A stretch of 35,922 bases of DNA, taken from positions 1-35,922 of the forward strand of contig JAGHDO010000079.1 of assembly GCA_021159885.1 (NCBI GenBank), given 5' to 3'. The DNA is from Synergistota bacterium. GTDB taxonomy: Bacteria; Synergistota; GBS-1. Shown piece by piece: positions 26,032-34,414 of this stretch. Within the stretch, counting starts at the first letter, position 1, and every line of letters begins with the position of its first letter. Below the pieces are notes generated by a model, which was given only the letters and a program-made list of their open reading frames with translations, had not been told where the DNA came from and ran no database searches. The position numbers and the translations under genes are program-made.

Positions 26032-27558
26032 ATGGGGGAAATTCTCGTCGATGGGGAAAGTCTTCGCTTGGAAGATCTGGTGAGAGTGGCTAAATATGGA
26101 TGGAAGGTGAAATTAACTAATGATGTCAAGGAAAAGGTAGAAAGATCCAGAGGGGTAATAGAGCAAGCGATAGAGTTGCGTAAGGTTATTTACGGTATTA
26201 CCACTGGTTTTGGAGATCTTGCGAGGATTCTTATTCCTCCGGAGAAGGTAAGGGAGCTCCAGAGAAATCTTATACGAAGCCATTCATGTGGTGTCGGAGA
26301 TCCCTTCCCTCCTGAGATAGTTAGGGGAGCTATGCTTTTGAGGTTAAATACGCTTGCTAAGGGGTTTTCTGGCGTTAGATATGAGATCTTAGAGTTCTTA
26401 GCTGAGATGATAAATAGGGATATTTGTCCCGTCGTGCCAACGAAGGGATCTGTGGGTGCGAGCGGGGATCTTGCCCCCTTAGCTCATATAGCTTTGACTA
26501 TGATGGGAGAGGGAGAGGTCTTTTATAAGGGCAAACGTATACCGGCCTCTCTTGCATTGAAGGAGGAGCTCCTGCCTCCAATTGTTTTCGAAGCTAAAGA
26601 AGGTATAGCCCTCATAAATGGAACACCGGTAATGGCAGCGGTTGGAGCTCTTGCGCTTAATGAGGCTTTTAGGCTCTTTAAGCTTGCTGATCTGGCACTT
26701 TCTCTAAGCCTTGAAGCTTTAGAGGGTGTCCCCGATGCTTTTGATCCGAGGATACATAAGCTTCGCCCGCATCCTGGGCAAATGGCTTGTGCTTCTAATG
26801 TGCTTAAGCTTATTCAGGAAAGTGAAATTATATATGGAACGCAAAGGGAAAGAGTCCAGGATGCCTACTCTTTAAGATGTTCTCCGCAGGTTCATGGAGC
26901 ATCGAGGGATGTGGCTTCCTTTGTTAGGAGCGTTCTCGAAAGGGAGTTTAACTCCGTTACAGATAATCCTATAGTTTTCCCCGAAAGTGGAGATGTAATA
27001 TCCGGGGGGAACTTTCATGGTGAACCATTGGCTTTAAGCATGGATTTTCTTTCCATAGCACTTTCTGAAGTAGCGAATATCTCAGAGCGTAGAGTAGCTC
27101 GGTTAGTTGATGGACACTTAAGCGGTCTTCCGGACTTCCTTGTCTTTTCGAAAGGGGTAAACTCTGGGTTTATGATAGCTCAGTACGTAGCCGCTGCTTT
27201 AGCGTCTGAAAATAAGGTTTTATCTCATCCTGCAAGTGTGGATTCTATTCCGACATCTGCTAATCAAGAGGATCATGTAAGCATGGGCATGAATTCAGCT
27301 TTGAAGCTTCTTAAAGTAGTTGATAATCTTTATAAGGTACTTTCGATTGAAATTCTTGCTTCTTGCCAGGGAATAGATTTTAGAAAACCGTTGAAACCTG
27401 GGAAGGGAACGAGAGTAGCACACTCTCTTGTGAGGGAAATAATACCATTTCTTATTGAAGATGTCCCTCTTTATCTCGAAATAGCGAAAGCTGAAGAGCT
27501 TTTGAGAGGAGAAGAATTTCTCCGTGAGGTGGAGGATTCTGTAGGTGGATTACTCTGA
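26032..27558 (+). CDS. hutH: Histidine ammonia-lyase
   Basis: A 508-residue MIO-dependent lyase that turns L-histidine into urocanate and ammonia. A143-S144-G145 (GSVGASGDLAPLAH) forms the self-made MIO cofactor. Y54, the TTGFG loop (57-61), S83-H84 in the substrate pocket and the QEDHVSM segment favour histidine over tyrosine or phenylalanine as substrate. The ATG at 26032 follows AAAGGGGG; the longer frame from 25912 would run back into the radical SAM gene. No urocanase, imidazolonepropionase or other hut genes lie in the window. It overlaps the EamA transporter gene by 14 bases. Confidence 0.9.
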   Translation: MGEILVDGESLRLEDLVRVAKYGWKVKLTNDVKEKVERSRGVIEQAIELRKVIYGITTGFGDLARILIPPEKVRELQRNLIRSHSCGVGDPFPPEIVRGAMLLRLNTLAKGFSGVRYEILEFLAEMINRDICPVVPTKGSVGASGDLAPLAHIALTMMGEGEVFYKGKRIPASLALKEELLPPIVFEAKEGIALINGTPVMAAVGALALNEAFRLFKLADLALSLSLEALEGVPDAFDPRIHKLRPHPGQMACASNVLKLIQESEIIYGTQRERVQDAYSLRCSPQVHGASRDVASFVRSVLEREFNSVTDNPIVFPESGDVISGGNFHGEPLALSMDFLSIALSEVANISERRVARLVDGHLSGLPDFLVFSKGVNSGFMIAQYVAAALASENKVLSHPASVDSIPTSANQEDHVSMGMNSALKLLKVVDNLYKVLSIEILASCQGIDFRKPLKPGKGTRVAHSLVREIIPFLIEDVPLYLEIAKAEELLRGEEFLREVEDSVGGLL

Positions 27559-28420
27559 GGGAAAGCTTAGAGGATATTTATATGTTATCTTAGCTGCTTT
27601 TTGCTGGGCTAACGTGGCTATCTTTGGGAGATTCCTTATGAAGGCAGGGATGTCTCCATATGCGGTCGTTTTCTGGAGAGCTCTCTTCGCCTGCCTTATA
27701 GCGGGTTTCTACCTTGCGTTTTCAGGAAAAAACCCGTTTGATGGAATAGAGCGAAAGGATTTTGTTTTTTATTTTCTTCTCGGAATCGCTGGAATAGGTT
27801 TTAACTATCTCGGATATTTGTCGGCGATAAGATACGTAAAAATAGCAACCGCTCTTTTAATGCTTTATACTTTCCCATCTCTCGTGGTGCTACTTGCAAG
27901 GGTGTTTCTTAAGGAAAGAATAACCGGAAGGAAGCTTATCTCGCTTTCAATTTCCATGCTCGGTATAGTTATCCTTCTGGGGTGGAATATCTCATTTTCC
28001 CTAATAGGATATGCTTGGGGCTTTCTATCAGCGGTGGGAAACGCGGCTTATGCTCTTATAGGAAGGAGATTTTCTGGAAAGGTTGACAGCTTTAAGACCC
28101 TTTTCTGGGGATTTTTCTTTGGAACGGTTTTTCTTTTCTTAGTTATGGCTTCTGTGGAAGGTGTTTCGCTTCCCGAGGCATCCGATTTTAAATACATAAT
28201 TGGTCTTAGCTTTATTTCAACTTTTCTCCCCTACATGTTTTTCCTGCTTTCGTTTAAATACCTCGAAGCTGGAATGGCAAGCATAGCATCCCTCTCTGAA
28301 ATTCCCATAACGAGTACGCTGGCTTTTATATTCTTCTCTGAAAAACCAGGGTGGAATCATTTCCTCGGGGGCGGTTTGATCATTCTTTCCATTCTCTTTC
28401 TCATTAAGGGAGGGGATTAG
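27545..28420 (+). CDS. EamA/DMT-superfamily transporter
   Basis: A 291-residue inner-membrane protein with about ten hydrophobic helices in two repeated EamA halves (about 10-145 and 152-288). The first half shows the FCWANVAIFGRFLM type opening, and the repeat boundary lies near GYAWGFLSAVGNAAYA. DMT carriers usually export amino acids or metabolites. The GTG at 27545 lies in the end of hutH, so translation is coupled, which suggests a substrate linked to histidine or urocanate. That link is inference. Confidence 0.85.
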   Translation: MDYSEGKLRGYLYVILAAFCWANVAIFGRFLMKAGMSPYAVVFWRALFACLIAGFYLAFSGKNPFDGIERKDFVFYFLLGIAGIGFNYLGYLSAIRYVKIATALLMLYTFPSLVVLLARVFLKERITGRKLISLSISMLGIVILLGWNISFSLIGYAWGFLSAVGNAAYALIGRRFSGKVDSFKTLFWGFFFGTVFLFLVMASVEGVSLPEASDFKYIIGLSFISTFLPYMFFLLSFKYLEAGMASIASLSEIPITSTLAFIFFSEKPGWNHFLGGGLIILSILFLIKGGD

Positions 28421-28422
28421 CA

Positions 28423-29283
28423 TTGTTGTGGCAGCAGATAGTTAATGGCATATCTATAGGCAGTATATACGCTCTTATAACCATGGGATTAGCCATGGTG
28501 TATGGAATATTGAGGATACTTCATGTTGCCCATGCTGGGGTTTATACCATAGGGGCTTATCTTGGTCTTTTTTTCTTTTTTCAAACCAAAAGTTTTGTTC
28601 TTTCAGCGATTTTCTCTATGGCTATATGCGCTCTAATAGGCATAGCTATTCAGAGATTCGTTTACTATCCTCTTTTGAAGTTCCCCCCCTTTGTTCCGTT
28701 AATAGCTGGAATAGCTCTTTTTCTGGCGGTAGGAGAAATTTGCCGTTTGATAGCTGGACCCTATCCGAGGTCGTTTCCTGCGCATATTTCACTGCCTTCG
28801 ATTAAAATCGGAGGCGTATTCATATCGTCAATTCAGCTTTTGATTTTCATCGCCACCGCTCTTATACTTATCTTCCAGTGGTTTATAAGCTCTAAAACGA
28901 GTTTTGGACTTATGATGCGCGCTACCAGTCAAGATCTTGAGATGGCTGAATCCATAGGAATAAATTCCAGGATGGTGGTAGCTTTGACCTTTGCTTTGGG
29001 TTCCGCATTTGCAGCCTTGGCTGGGATTCTCGTGGGGGTAAACTATAATCAAGTTTACCCTGCGATGGGGAACATGCCTGCTTATAAATCTCTTGCTTTA
29101 ATAGTCGTGGGAGGGCTGGGAAGCGTTCCAGGGGCGGTTATAGCCTCTCTTCTCTTGGGGGTAGCAGAGACTTTGCTTATTGGGTATGCTAAAATACCTC
29201 TTCCAAGGGATGCCCTTGCTTTTATAGCTATGATAATCTTTCTTCTTATCAAACCTCAGGGACTTTTCGGAGGGAGGAGATAG
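28423..29283 (+). CDS. livH: Branched-chain amino acid ABC permease, LivH type
   Basis: A 286-residue membrane protein of the LivH family. It opens QIVNGISIGSIYALITMGLAMVYG (first 20 residues of the motif region about 4-23) and carries the permease loop AxSQDxExAESIGIN near 166-180 and GGLGSVPGAVIASLLLG near 226-242. TTG at 28423 or the next codon is the start, two bases after the EamA stop, with a GGGAGGGG ribosome site. With LivM it makes the channel of a neutral or branched-chain amino-acid importer. No ATPases or binding protein are adjacent. Confidence 0.9.
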   Translation: MLWQQIVNGISIGSIYALITMGLAMVYGILRILHVAHAGVYTIGAYLGLFFFFQTKSFVLSAIFSMAICALIGIAIQRFVYYPLLKFPPFVPLIAGIALFLAVGEICRLIAGPYPRSFPAHISLPSIKIGGVFISSIQLLIFIATALILIFQWFISSKTSFGLMMRATSQDLEMAESIGINSRMVVALTFALGSAFAALAGILVGVNYNQVYPAMGNMPAYKSLALIVVGGLGSVPGAVIASLLLGVAETLLIGYAKIPLPRDALAFIAMIIFLLIKPQGLFGGRR

Positions 29284-29286
29284 CGG

Positions 29287-30144
29287 ATGGGATATGTTTT
29301 TACCGTTCTGACGATGCTTCTGATAAGTGCCATTTCCGTTCTTGGCCTAAATGTGATTCTGGGGTATGCGGGGCAGATATCTTTAGGACACGCTGCTTTT
29401 ATGGGAATAGGCGCGTATGCCTCTGCTCTTCTGGCAACTAAGGCTCATCTCCCCTTTTGGTTATGTCTCCCCCTGGCGATATTGATTTCTGGAGCTATTG
29501 GCTTTCTGCTTGGTTTACCAAGTCTAAGAGTTAAGGATGATTTCCTTGCCATAACCACCATAGGTATAAACTTCATTGTTCAGGCAATTTTCCTTTACGT
29601 GCCTTTCTTTGGAGGAGCTCTTGGGATAGGAGGGATTCCAAGGCCCAAGATAGGAAACTTTATCTTGAGAGGGGAGTACTACTTCGCACTTGTCCTTGTC
29701 CTGTTTGTTATAAGCATTTTGATATCTCTGAGATTTCATCGTTCATGGGCTGGCCTCGCTTCTGAAGCTATGAGGGAGGATGAAATAGCAGCGAGTGTTA
29801 TTGGTATAAATCCCAAAAGGTTTAAGCTTATGGCTTTCGTGCTGGGTAGCGCATATGCAGGAATGGCTGGTTCGCTCTATGCTCATTTTATGGGATTTAT
29901 AAGCTCCGAGGACTTCGGCTTCCCCTTATCTGTGACCTTTTTATCCATGCTCGTTTTCGGGGGGGTGGGGACTGTGAGAGGAAGCGTTCTGGGAGCCTTT
30001 ATCCTCGGAGCTTTACCGGAATTTTTAAGACCTGTAGCAGAGTATAGGCTTCTTCTCTACAGCGTTCTTTTACTTCTCATGCTAAGGTTCTGTCCTCAAG
30101 GGCTGGTAGGAATTTTCAGGTTAAAAAACAGGCGCTTATTGTAG
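29287..30144 (+). CDS. livM: Branched-chain amino acid ABC permease, LivM type
   Basis: A 285-residue membrane protein of the LivM family. It shows NVILGYAGQISLGHAAFMGIGAY near 24-46 (key residues GYAGQISLGHA), LPSLRVKDDFLAI and the cytoplasmic loop SEAMREDEIAASVIGINPKRFK that contacts the ATPase. The ATG starts 3 bases after livH, behind GGAGGGAGG. The gene ends in a 9-base convergent overlap with the E2 gene. livG, livF and livK would normally follow or precede but are absent here. Confidence 0.9.
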   Translation: MGYVFTVLTMLLISAISVLGLNVILGYAGQISLGHAAFMGIGAYASALLATKAHLPFWLCLPLAILISGAIGFLLGLPSLRVKDDFLAITTIGINFIVQAIFLYVPFFGGALGIGGIPRPKIGNFILRGEYYFALVLVLFVISILISLRFHRSWAGLASEAMREDEIAASVIGINPKRFKLMAFVLGSAYAGMAGSLYAHFMGFISSEDFGFPLSVTFLSMLVFGGVGTVRGSVLGAFILGALPEFLRPVAEYRLLLYSVLLLLMLRFCPQGLVGIFRLKNRRLL

Positions 30145-31281
30145 GTCTGGATTGCTGCAGAGTTCTGCGAGTCTCTTTAAAAATCTCGCTGCGGGAGCGC
30201 CATCTATTACCCTGTGGTCGAAAGTAAGGGAGAACCAAATCTTCTCAGTGAACTTTATGCCGTTCTCTGTGAGCTCGGGAACCTTTCTTGTTCTACCTAT
30301 GCCGAGTATGGCAACCTCCGGTGGATTTATAACTGGAGTAAATATATCTATATCGATCATACCAAGATTGGTTATCGTAAACGTGGATCCCGTTATATCA
30401 TCTAATGTGTACTTTTTGCTTTTTACCTTTTCCGCCATGTTAAGGATTTCCTTGGCTATTTCCTCAATTGATTTCTCGTTTGCTTTTCTTATAACAGGGA
30501 CAAGTAAACCATCCGGTGTATCGAATGCAACGCCCATATTAACATCATCATATATGCGTATCTTTTCTCCATCGAAGTGAGCGTTAAACTCCGGAAACTC
30601 TGTGAGAAGATTGGCTATGAGTTTAACGAATACGGCGGTTAAGCTTATTTTCACGCTCGAATTTTCCTTTAACTCTGCAAATTTTTTTAGAAGCTTGCTT
30701 ACATCTATTTCCATCGTTTCCGTTACGGGGACGACGCTATGGAACGACTTAGACAGCCTCTCTGCGATAGTTCTTCGTATACCACTTAAGGGAATTTCTT
30801 TAAAGCCCGGTTTTTCTTCTTTCTTCTCAAGGGAAGCAATATAATTTAGAACGTCCTGCTTGGTGATCCTTCTTCCTTCTCCGGTTCCCTTAACAAGCCT
30901 CAGATCGATGCCTTTCTCTCTGGCTATTCTTTTAGCGAGCGGGGATGCGTTTATTTTCTCCTCCATCTCTATTCTTTTCTCTTCTTTTTTTTCTTCTTTC
31001 TCTCCTACTGTTTCCTCCTTTTCCTTGTAAGCTTCGTATTCGGATTTTGTAAGCGCGATAAGCGCTATTGGAGTTCCAACTTTTGCCGTTTCTCCTTCTT
31101 TCACGAGTATTTTTGCTACTATTCCATCGACGGGGCTGTCTATGGTGTTGGTTATCTTCTCGGTAGAGATCTCTACGATAGGTTCGCCTTTTTTAACCTC
31201 GTCTCCTTCCTTTTTAAGCCAATTTTCAACCTTTCCCTCCTCCATGGTCAGGCCGAGCTTTGGCATTAAAAGCTCATACAT
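30136..31281 (-). CDS. 2-oxoacid (pyruvate or acetoin) dehydrogenase E2, dihydrolipoyl acyltransferase
   Basis: A 381-residue three-part protein. The lipoyl domain (1-78) carries lipoyl-lysine K42 (STEKIT). A charged Glu/Lys linker (80-108) and a peripheral subunit-binding domain (111-148, SPLAKRIA...GTGEGRRITKQDV) follow. The catalytic acyltransferase (about 158-381) has active-site H356 (FDHRVIDG). It passes the acyl group from E1 to CoA. It is the last gene of E1alpha-E1beta-E2 and overlaps E1beta by 8 bases. E3 is not in the window. Pyruvate, acetoin or a branched 2-oxoacid are all possible substrates. Confidence 0.9.
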   Translation of the reverse strand: MYELLMPKLGLTMEEGKVENWLKKEGDEVKKGEPIVEISTEKITNTIDSPVDGIVAKILVKEGETAKVGTPIALIALTKSEYEAYKEKEETVGEKEEKKEEKRIEMEEKINASPLAKRIAREKGIDLRLVKGTGEGRRITKQDVLNYIASLEKKEEKPGFKEIPLSGIRRTIAERLSKSFHSVVPVTETMEIDVSKLLKKFAELKENSSVKISLTAVFVKLIANLLTEFPEFNAHFDGEKIRIYDDVNMGVAFDTPDGLLVPVIRKANEKSIEEIAKEILNMAEKVKSKKYTLDDITGSTFTITNLGMIDIDIFTPVINPPEVAILGIGRTRKVPELTENGIKFTEKIWFSLTFDHRVIDGAPAARFLKRLAELCSNPDLQ

Positions 31282-32251
31282 TTTCTAAAACCTCCTTTAT
31301 TGCATTTACTACGTCTCTCTTGTCCGGAACTACTGCTTCCTCTAATGGCGGAGAGAATGGGTGAGGAACGTTCTTAGCTCCTACTCTTTTGATGGGAGCG
31401 TCAAGGTATTCAAAAGCTTCTTCATATATGGTAGAAGCTACTTCGGCTCCCCATCCAGCTCTTTTCCACGTTTCGTGTGCGATTACCGCCTTGTGCGTTT
31501 TCTTAATGGATTTTACAACGGTTTCCTTATCCCATGGTACGAGAGTTCTCAAATCTATAACCTCCACGCTTATTCCCTCTTCTTCGAGTTCCTTCGCTGC
31601 TTCAAGCGATTCCAAGACCATTCTCGATGTTGCTATAACGGTTACGTCGTCTCCCTCTCTTTTTATGTCTGCCTCACCGAAGGGAATTAGATATTCTTCT
31701 TCGGGAACTGGACCTTTGGTCTTGTACAATCTCTTATGCTCGAAGAATATAACGGGGTCATCGCTTCTTAAAGCTGTTTTCATTAGACCTTTAGCATCAT
31801 ATGGGGTTGATGGAATTACCACTTTTATTCCTGGTATGTGCATAAACACGGTTTCTATAGACTGTGAATGATGTGCGGCTGCCGATCTTGCCACGCCATC
31901 GGGACCTCTAAGTATTATTGGAAGCTTTCCCTGGCCCCCGGACATGTATCTTATCTTCATTATCTGATTAACTATAGAGCACATTCCAGTGAAGAGAAAA
32001 TCCGCGAAATGAAATTCGACTATGGGTCTTCCTCCAGCAAGAGCTGCTCCCACGGCTGAGCCGTAGATTACCTCCTCCGATATAGGAGTATCTATAACCT
32101 TTTCCTTGAACTTTCCAAGAATACATTTGTAGGTTCCAAATATTCCTCCCTGTTTGGCTATATCCTCTCCATAGGTAAAGATAGCTGGGTTCTTTTCCAT
32201 TTCCTCCCTTATGGCTTCACAAATAGCTTCAGAAAAGGTAATCTCTCTCAT
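31274..32251 (-). CDS. 2-oxoacid (pyruvate or acetoin) dehydrogenase E1 beta subunit
   Basis: A 325-residue transketolase-like beta subunit. REITFSEAICEAIREEM at 2-18 and YGEDIAKQGGIFGTYKCI give the typical opening, with E28 the likely thiamine diphosphate-contacting glutamate. AAHHSQSIETVFMHIPGIKVVIPSTP is the central signature and the transketolase C-terminal domain follows. It forms a heterotetramer with E1 alpha. The ATG lies 14 bases after E1 alpha, behind a GGGGGG-type ribosome site. Confidence 0.92.
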   Translation of the reverse strand: MREITFSEAICEAIREEMEKNPAIFTYGEDIAKQGGIFGTYKCILGKFKEKVIDTPISEEVIYGSAVGAALAGGRPIVEFHFADFLFTGMCSIVNQIMKIRYMSGGQGKLPIILRGPDGVARSAAAHHSQSIETVFMHIPGIKVVIPSTPYDAKGLMKTALRSDDPVIFFEHKRLYKTKGPVPEEEYLIPFGEADIKREGDDVTVIATSRMVLESLEAAKELEEEGISVEVIDLRTLVPWDKETVVKSIKKTHKAVIAHETWKRAGWGAEVASTIYEEAFEYLDAPIKRVGAKNVPHPFSPPLEEAVVPDKRDVVNAIKEVLENV

Positions 32252-32265
32252 CTTTTCTCCCCCCC

Positions 32266-33240
32266 TTAGTAATCATATTTTCTGTCATCGATGAACATAT
32301 CGGTTAAAGCATCTTCAGGTGGGGGAAATTCGCTTTTTTCAGCAAATTTAACGGCCTCTTCGATTTCGTTCTTTATCTTGTCCCATATCTCTTTCTTCTT
32401 GATTTCCGTGAGAATGCCCTTCTCGAATAGAAGCTTTTCAAATCTGCCTATTGGTTCTTTTTCCCAGAATTTCTTTACCTCTTCCTTGCTTCTATAGAGC
32501 TCGGGATCTCCGACGAAATGCCCCTTTAATCTGTAAGTTTTAGCTTCTATAAGCGTTGGGCCCTCTCCTTTACGTGCTCTTTCTATTGCCTCCTTTGCTG
32601 CTTCATACACAGCAAGAACGTCGTTTCCGTCTACGGCGATTCCGGGCATGTTATAAGCCACTGCTCTTGAGGATATGTCCTGAACGGAAGTAGTCTCAGG
32701 CATATAAGCCGTTGATGCATACATATTATTCTCGCAAACAAAGATTACAGGTAGCTTATAAACCGATGCCCAGTTTAATCCCTCGTGAAACGTTCCTCTA
32801 TTTGAGGCTCCATCTCCAAAGTAGCATACCACTACCTGATCGCTCTTTTTGACGAGCTTTATAGACATCCCTGCGCCCACTGCTATCGGAATGCCACCTC
32901 CAACCACCCCGTTTGCTCCAAGAACTCCCAACGAAAAGTCCATTATGTGCATGGAACCTCCCTTGCCCTTGCAATACCCCGTTTTCTTCCCATATAGTTC
33001 TGCCATCATTTTCTTTACATCAGCGCCCTTGGCTATCATATGTCCATGTCCTCTGTGTGTGCTTGTAATATAATCATCTGGCCTTAGATTTGCTGATACG
33101 CCCGTTGCGATGGCTTCCTCCCCGACATAAGAGTGGATAAATCCGGGGATCTTGCCTTCAAGAAACAGTTCTTCAGCTTTCGTATCGAAAAGCCTAATTT
33201 TAACCATAGTCTCATATAGCGATAGGAGATCCATCCCCAT
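32266..33240 (-). CDS. 2-oxoacid (pyruvate or acetoin) dehydrogenase E1 alpha subunit
   Basis: A 324-residue alpha subunit. The thiamine diphosphate motif is complete: GDGASNRG from 142 and NN at 171-172. STHRGHGHMIAKG near 60-72 and GYCKGKGGSMHIMD near 88-101 match both acetoin dehydrogenase AcoA and bacterial PDH alpha. The short length (about 325) leans toward the AcoA type, but this does not settle the substrate. The ATG at 33240 has GAGGAGGTGG upstream with a long spacer. A good sigma-70 promoter lies at 33281-33309. Confidence 0.9.
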   Translation of the reverse strand: MGMDLLSLYETMVKIRLFDTKAEELFLEGKIPGFIHSYVGEEAIATGVSANLRPDDYITSTHRGHGHMIAKGADVKKMMAELYGKKTGYCKGKGGSMHIMDFSLGVLGANGVVGGGIPIAVGAGMSIKLVKKSDQVVVCYFGDGASNRGTFHEGLNWASVYKLPVIFVCENNMYASTAYMPETTSVQDISSRAVAYNMPGIAVDGNDVLAVYEAAKEAIERARKGEGPTLIEAKTYRLKGHFVGDPELYRSKEEVKKFWEKEPIGRFEKLLFEKGILTEIKKKEIWDKIKNEIEEAVKFAEKSEFPPPEDALTDMFIDDRKYDY

Positions 33241-33280
33241 CTTTGAAACGCCACCTCCTCGCTCAAGTTTAGCCGTTTAA

Positions 33281-33309
33281 ATTTTATCTTAAATTTTTCT
33301 ATGTAGCAA
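33281..33309 (-). promoter_or_regulatory. Sigma-70-type promoter for the E1alpha-E1beta-E2 operon
   Basis: On the minus strand TTGCTA (33304-33309) and TAAAAT (33281-33286) are separated by exactly 17 bases. The -10 lies 40 bases before the E1 alpha start. It is the only promoter I found here with a recognisable -35. Confidence 0.6.
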
Positions 33310-33332
33310 CCCCTCAAAAATGAAGTTATAAA

Positions 33333-33341
33333 TGGTATAAT
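33333..33341 (+). promoter_or_regulatory. Extended -10 promoter for tdh
   Basis: TGGTATAAT is a perfect extended -10, 32 bases before the tdh TTG start. There is no clear -35. It diverges from the 2-oxoacid dehydrogenase promoter 24 bases away, so the two may share control. Confidence 0.6.
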
Positions 33342-33373
33342 CTAAATTAGCTTTAAAAAGGAGGTGGTATTTT

Positions 33374-34414
33374 TTGACTGGAAGGATGAAAGCCTTATTA
33401 AAAGATAGCGAGGGAACGGGCGCTCGCTTGGTTGAGGTCGATATTCCCAAGCCAGGAGAGGGCGAAGCTCTCGTTAAGGTTATTTATACTGCTATTTGTG
33501 GTACCGATCATCATATCTATACTTGGAACTCATGGGCTCAGGAAAACGTTAAACTTCCCCATATATTGGGGCATGAGTTCGTGGGGGAGGTTGTTGAACT
33601 GGGGCCTGGAGTAAGCCGTGTTAGAGTGGGGGACATCGTTTCAGCAGAAACGCATATATTCTGTGGGAGATGTAAGCAGTGCTTAACCGGTAATGAGGGT
33701 ATATGCAGATTTATGAAAATACTTGGTGTTACCACGCCCGGCTCCTTTGCGGAATACATAGTAGTCCCTGAAAGGGTTCTTTGGAAAAATCCTGAAAATA
33801 TTCCACTTAAGCATTGTGCTGTTGAGGAACCACTTGGCGTTGCTCTCGAAGGCGTTTTGGCAGAAGATGTTTCTGGGAAAACCGTCTTTGTTACTGGCTG
33901 TGGTCCTATAGGACTTTTTGCCATTTCAGTGGCCAAGACTTCTGGAGCAAGCAAGGTATACGCGAGCGATGTAAAGGAATATAGGCTTTCCATTGCGAAA
34001 GAGGTAGGAGCGGATGTTCTCCTCGATCCTCGGAGCATTGATCCGGTTGAGAAAATTATGGAAGATACTGGAGGAGATGGGGTAGATGTCGTTATAGAGT
34101 GTTCCGGTTCGACTAACGCGCTTATTCAGGGACTAAATGCGCTATCTAAGGGGGGAAGGGTGAGTCTCGTTGGGCTCTTCAGCAGGGAGATAACGCTTGA
34201 ATTGAACTCAAGTTTGGTGTTTAAAGCAGCGAGAGTTTATGGAATAAGCGGAAGAAAGATCTTCTCCACTTGGTGGAAGGTCAGAGAGCTTCTTCAGAAC
34301 GGAAAGCTGAACATTGATCCCATAATTACCCATGAACTTCCGCTCGAGAGATTCGAAGAGGCTATGGAGCTTATGGAAAAAGGAGAGTGTGGGAAGATAC
34401 TTCTCAGGCCTTAG
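33374..34414 (+). CDS. tdh: L-threonine 3-dehydrogenase (zinc, MDR family)
   Basis: A 346-residue medium-chain dehydrogenase. C42 (CGTD), H67 and E68 (GHE) form the catalytic zinc site; C97, C100, C103 and C111 are the four structural zinc cysteines. TGCGPIG near 174-180 starts the NAD-binding fold. CGTDHHIYTWNSWAQ and GRKIFSTWWK match E. coli Tdh (CGTDVHIYNWDEWSQ; GREMFETWYK), which separates it from sorbitol and butanediol dehydrogenases. It oxidises threonine to 2-amino-3-ketobutyrate. The TTG at 33374 is spaced for AAGGAGGTGG; the ATG at 33386 is too far. kbl is not in the window. Confidence 0.87.
   Translation: MTGRMKALLKDSEGTGARLVEVDIPKPGEGEALVKVIYTAICGTDHHIYTWNSWAQENVKLPHILGHEFVGEVVELGPGVSRVRVGDIVSAETHIFCGRCKQCLTGNEGICRFMKILGVTTPGSFAEYIVVPERVLWKNPENIPLKHCAVEEPLGVALEGVLAEDVSGKTVFVTGCGPIGLFAISVAKTSGASKVYASDVKEYRLSIAKEVGADVLLDPRSIDPVEKIMEDTGGDGVDVVIECSGSTNALIQGLNALSKGGRVSLVGLFSREITLELNSSLVFKAARVYGISGRKIFSTWWKVRELLQNGKLNIDPIITHELPLERFEEAMELMEKGECGKILLRP

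Noticed and set aside
26032-27558. Tyrosine or phenylalanine ammonia-lyase instead of HutH
   Set aside because: The S-H pair at 83-84 and the QEDHVSM segment are the histidine-type pattern; the aromatic lyases differ at both places.
33374-34414. Butanediol or sorbitol dehydrogenase instead of Tdh
   Set aside because: The CGTDHHIYTWNSWAQ and GRKIFSTWWK segments align well with E. coli Tdh; the sorbitol/butanediol families lack them.
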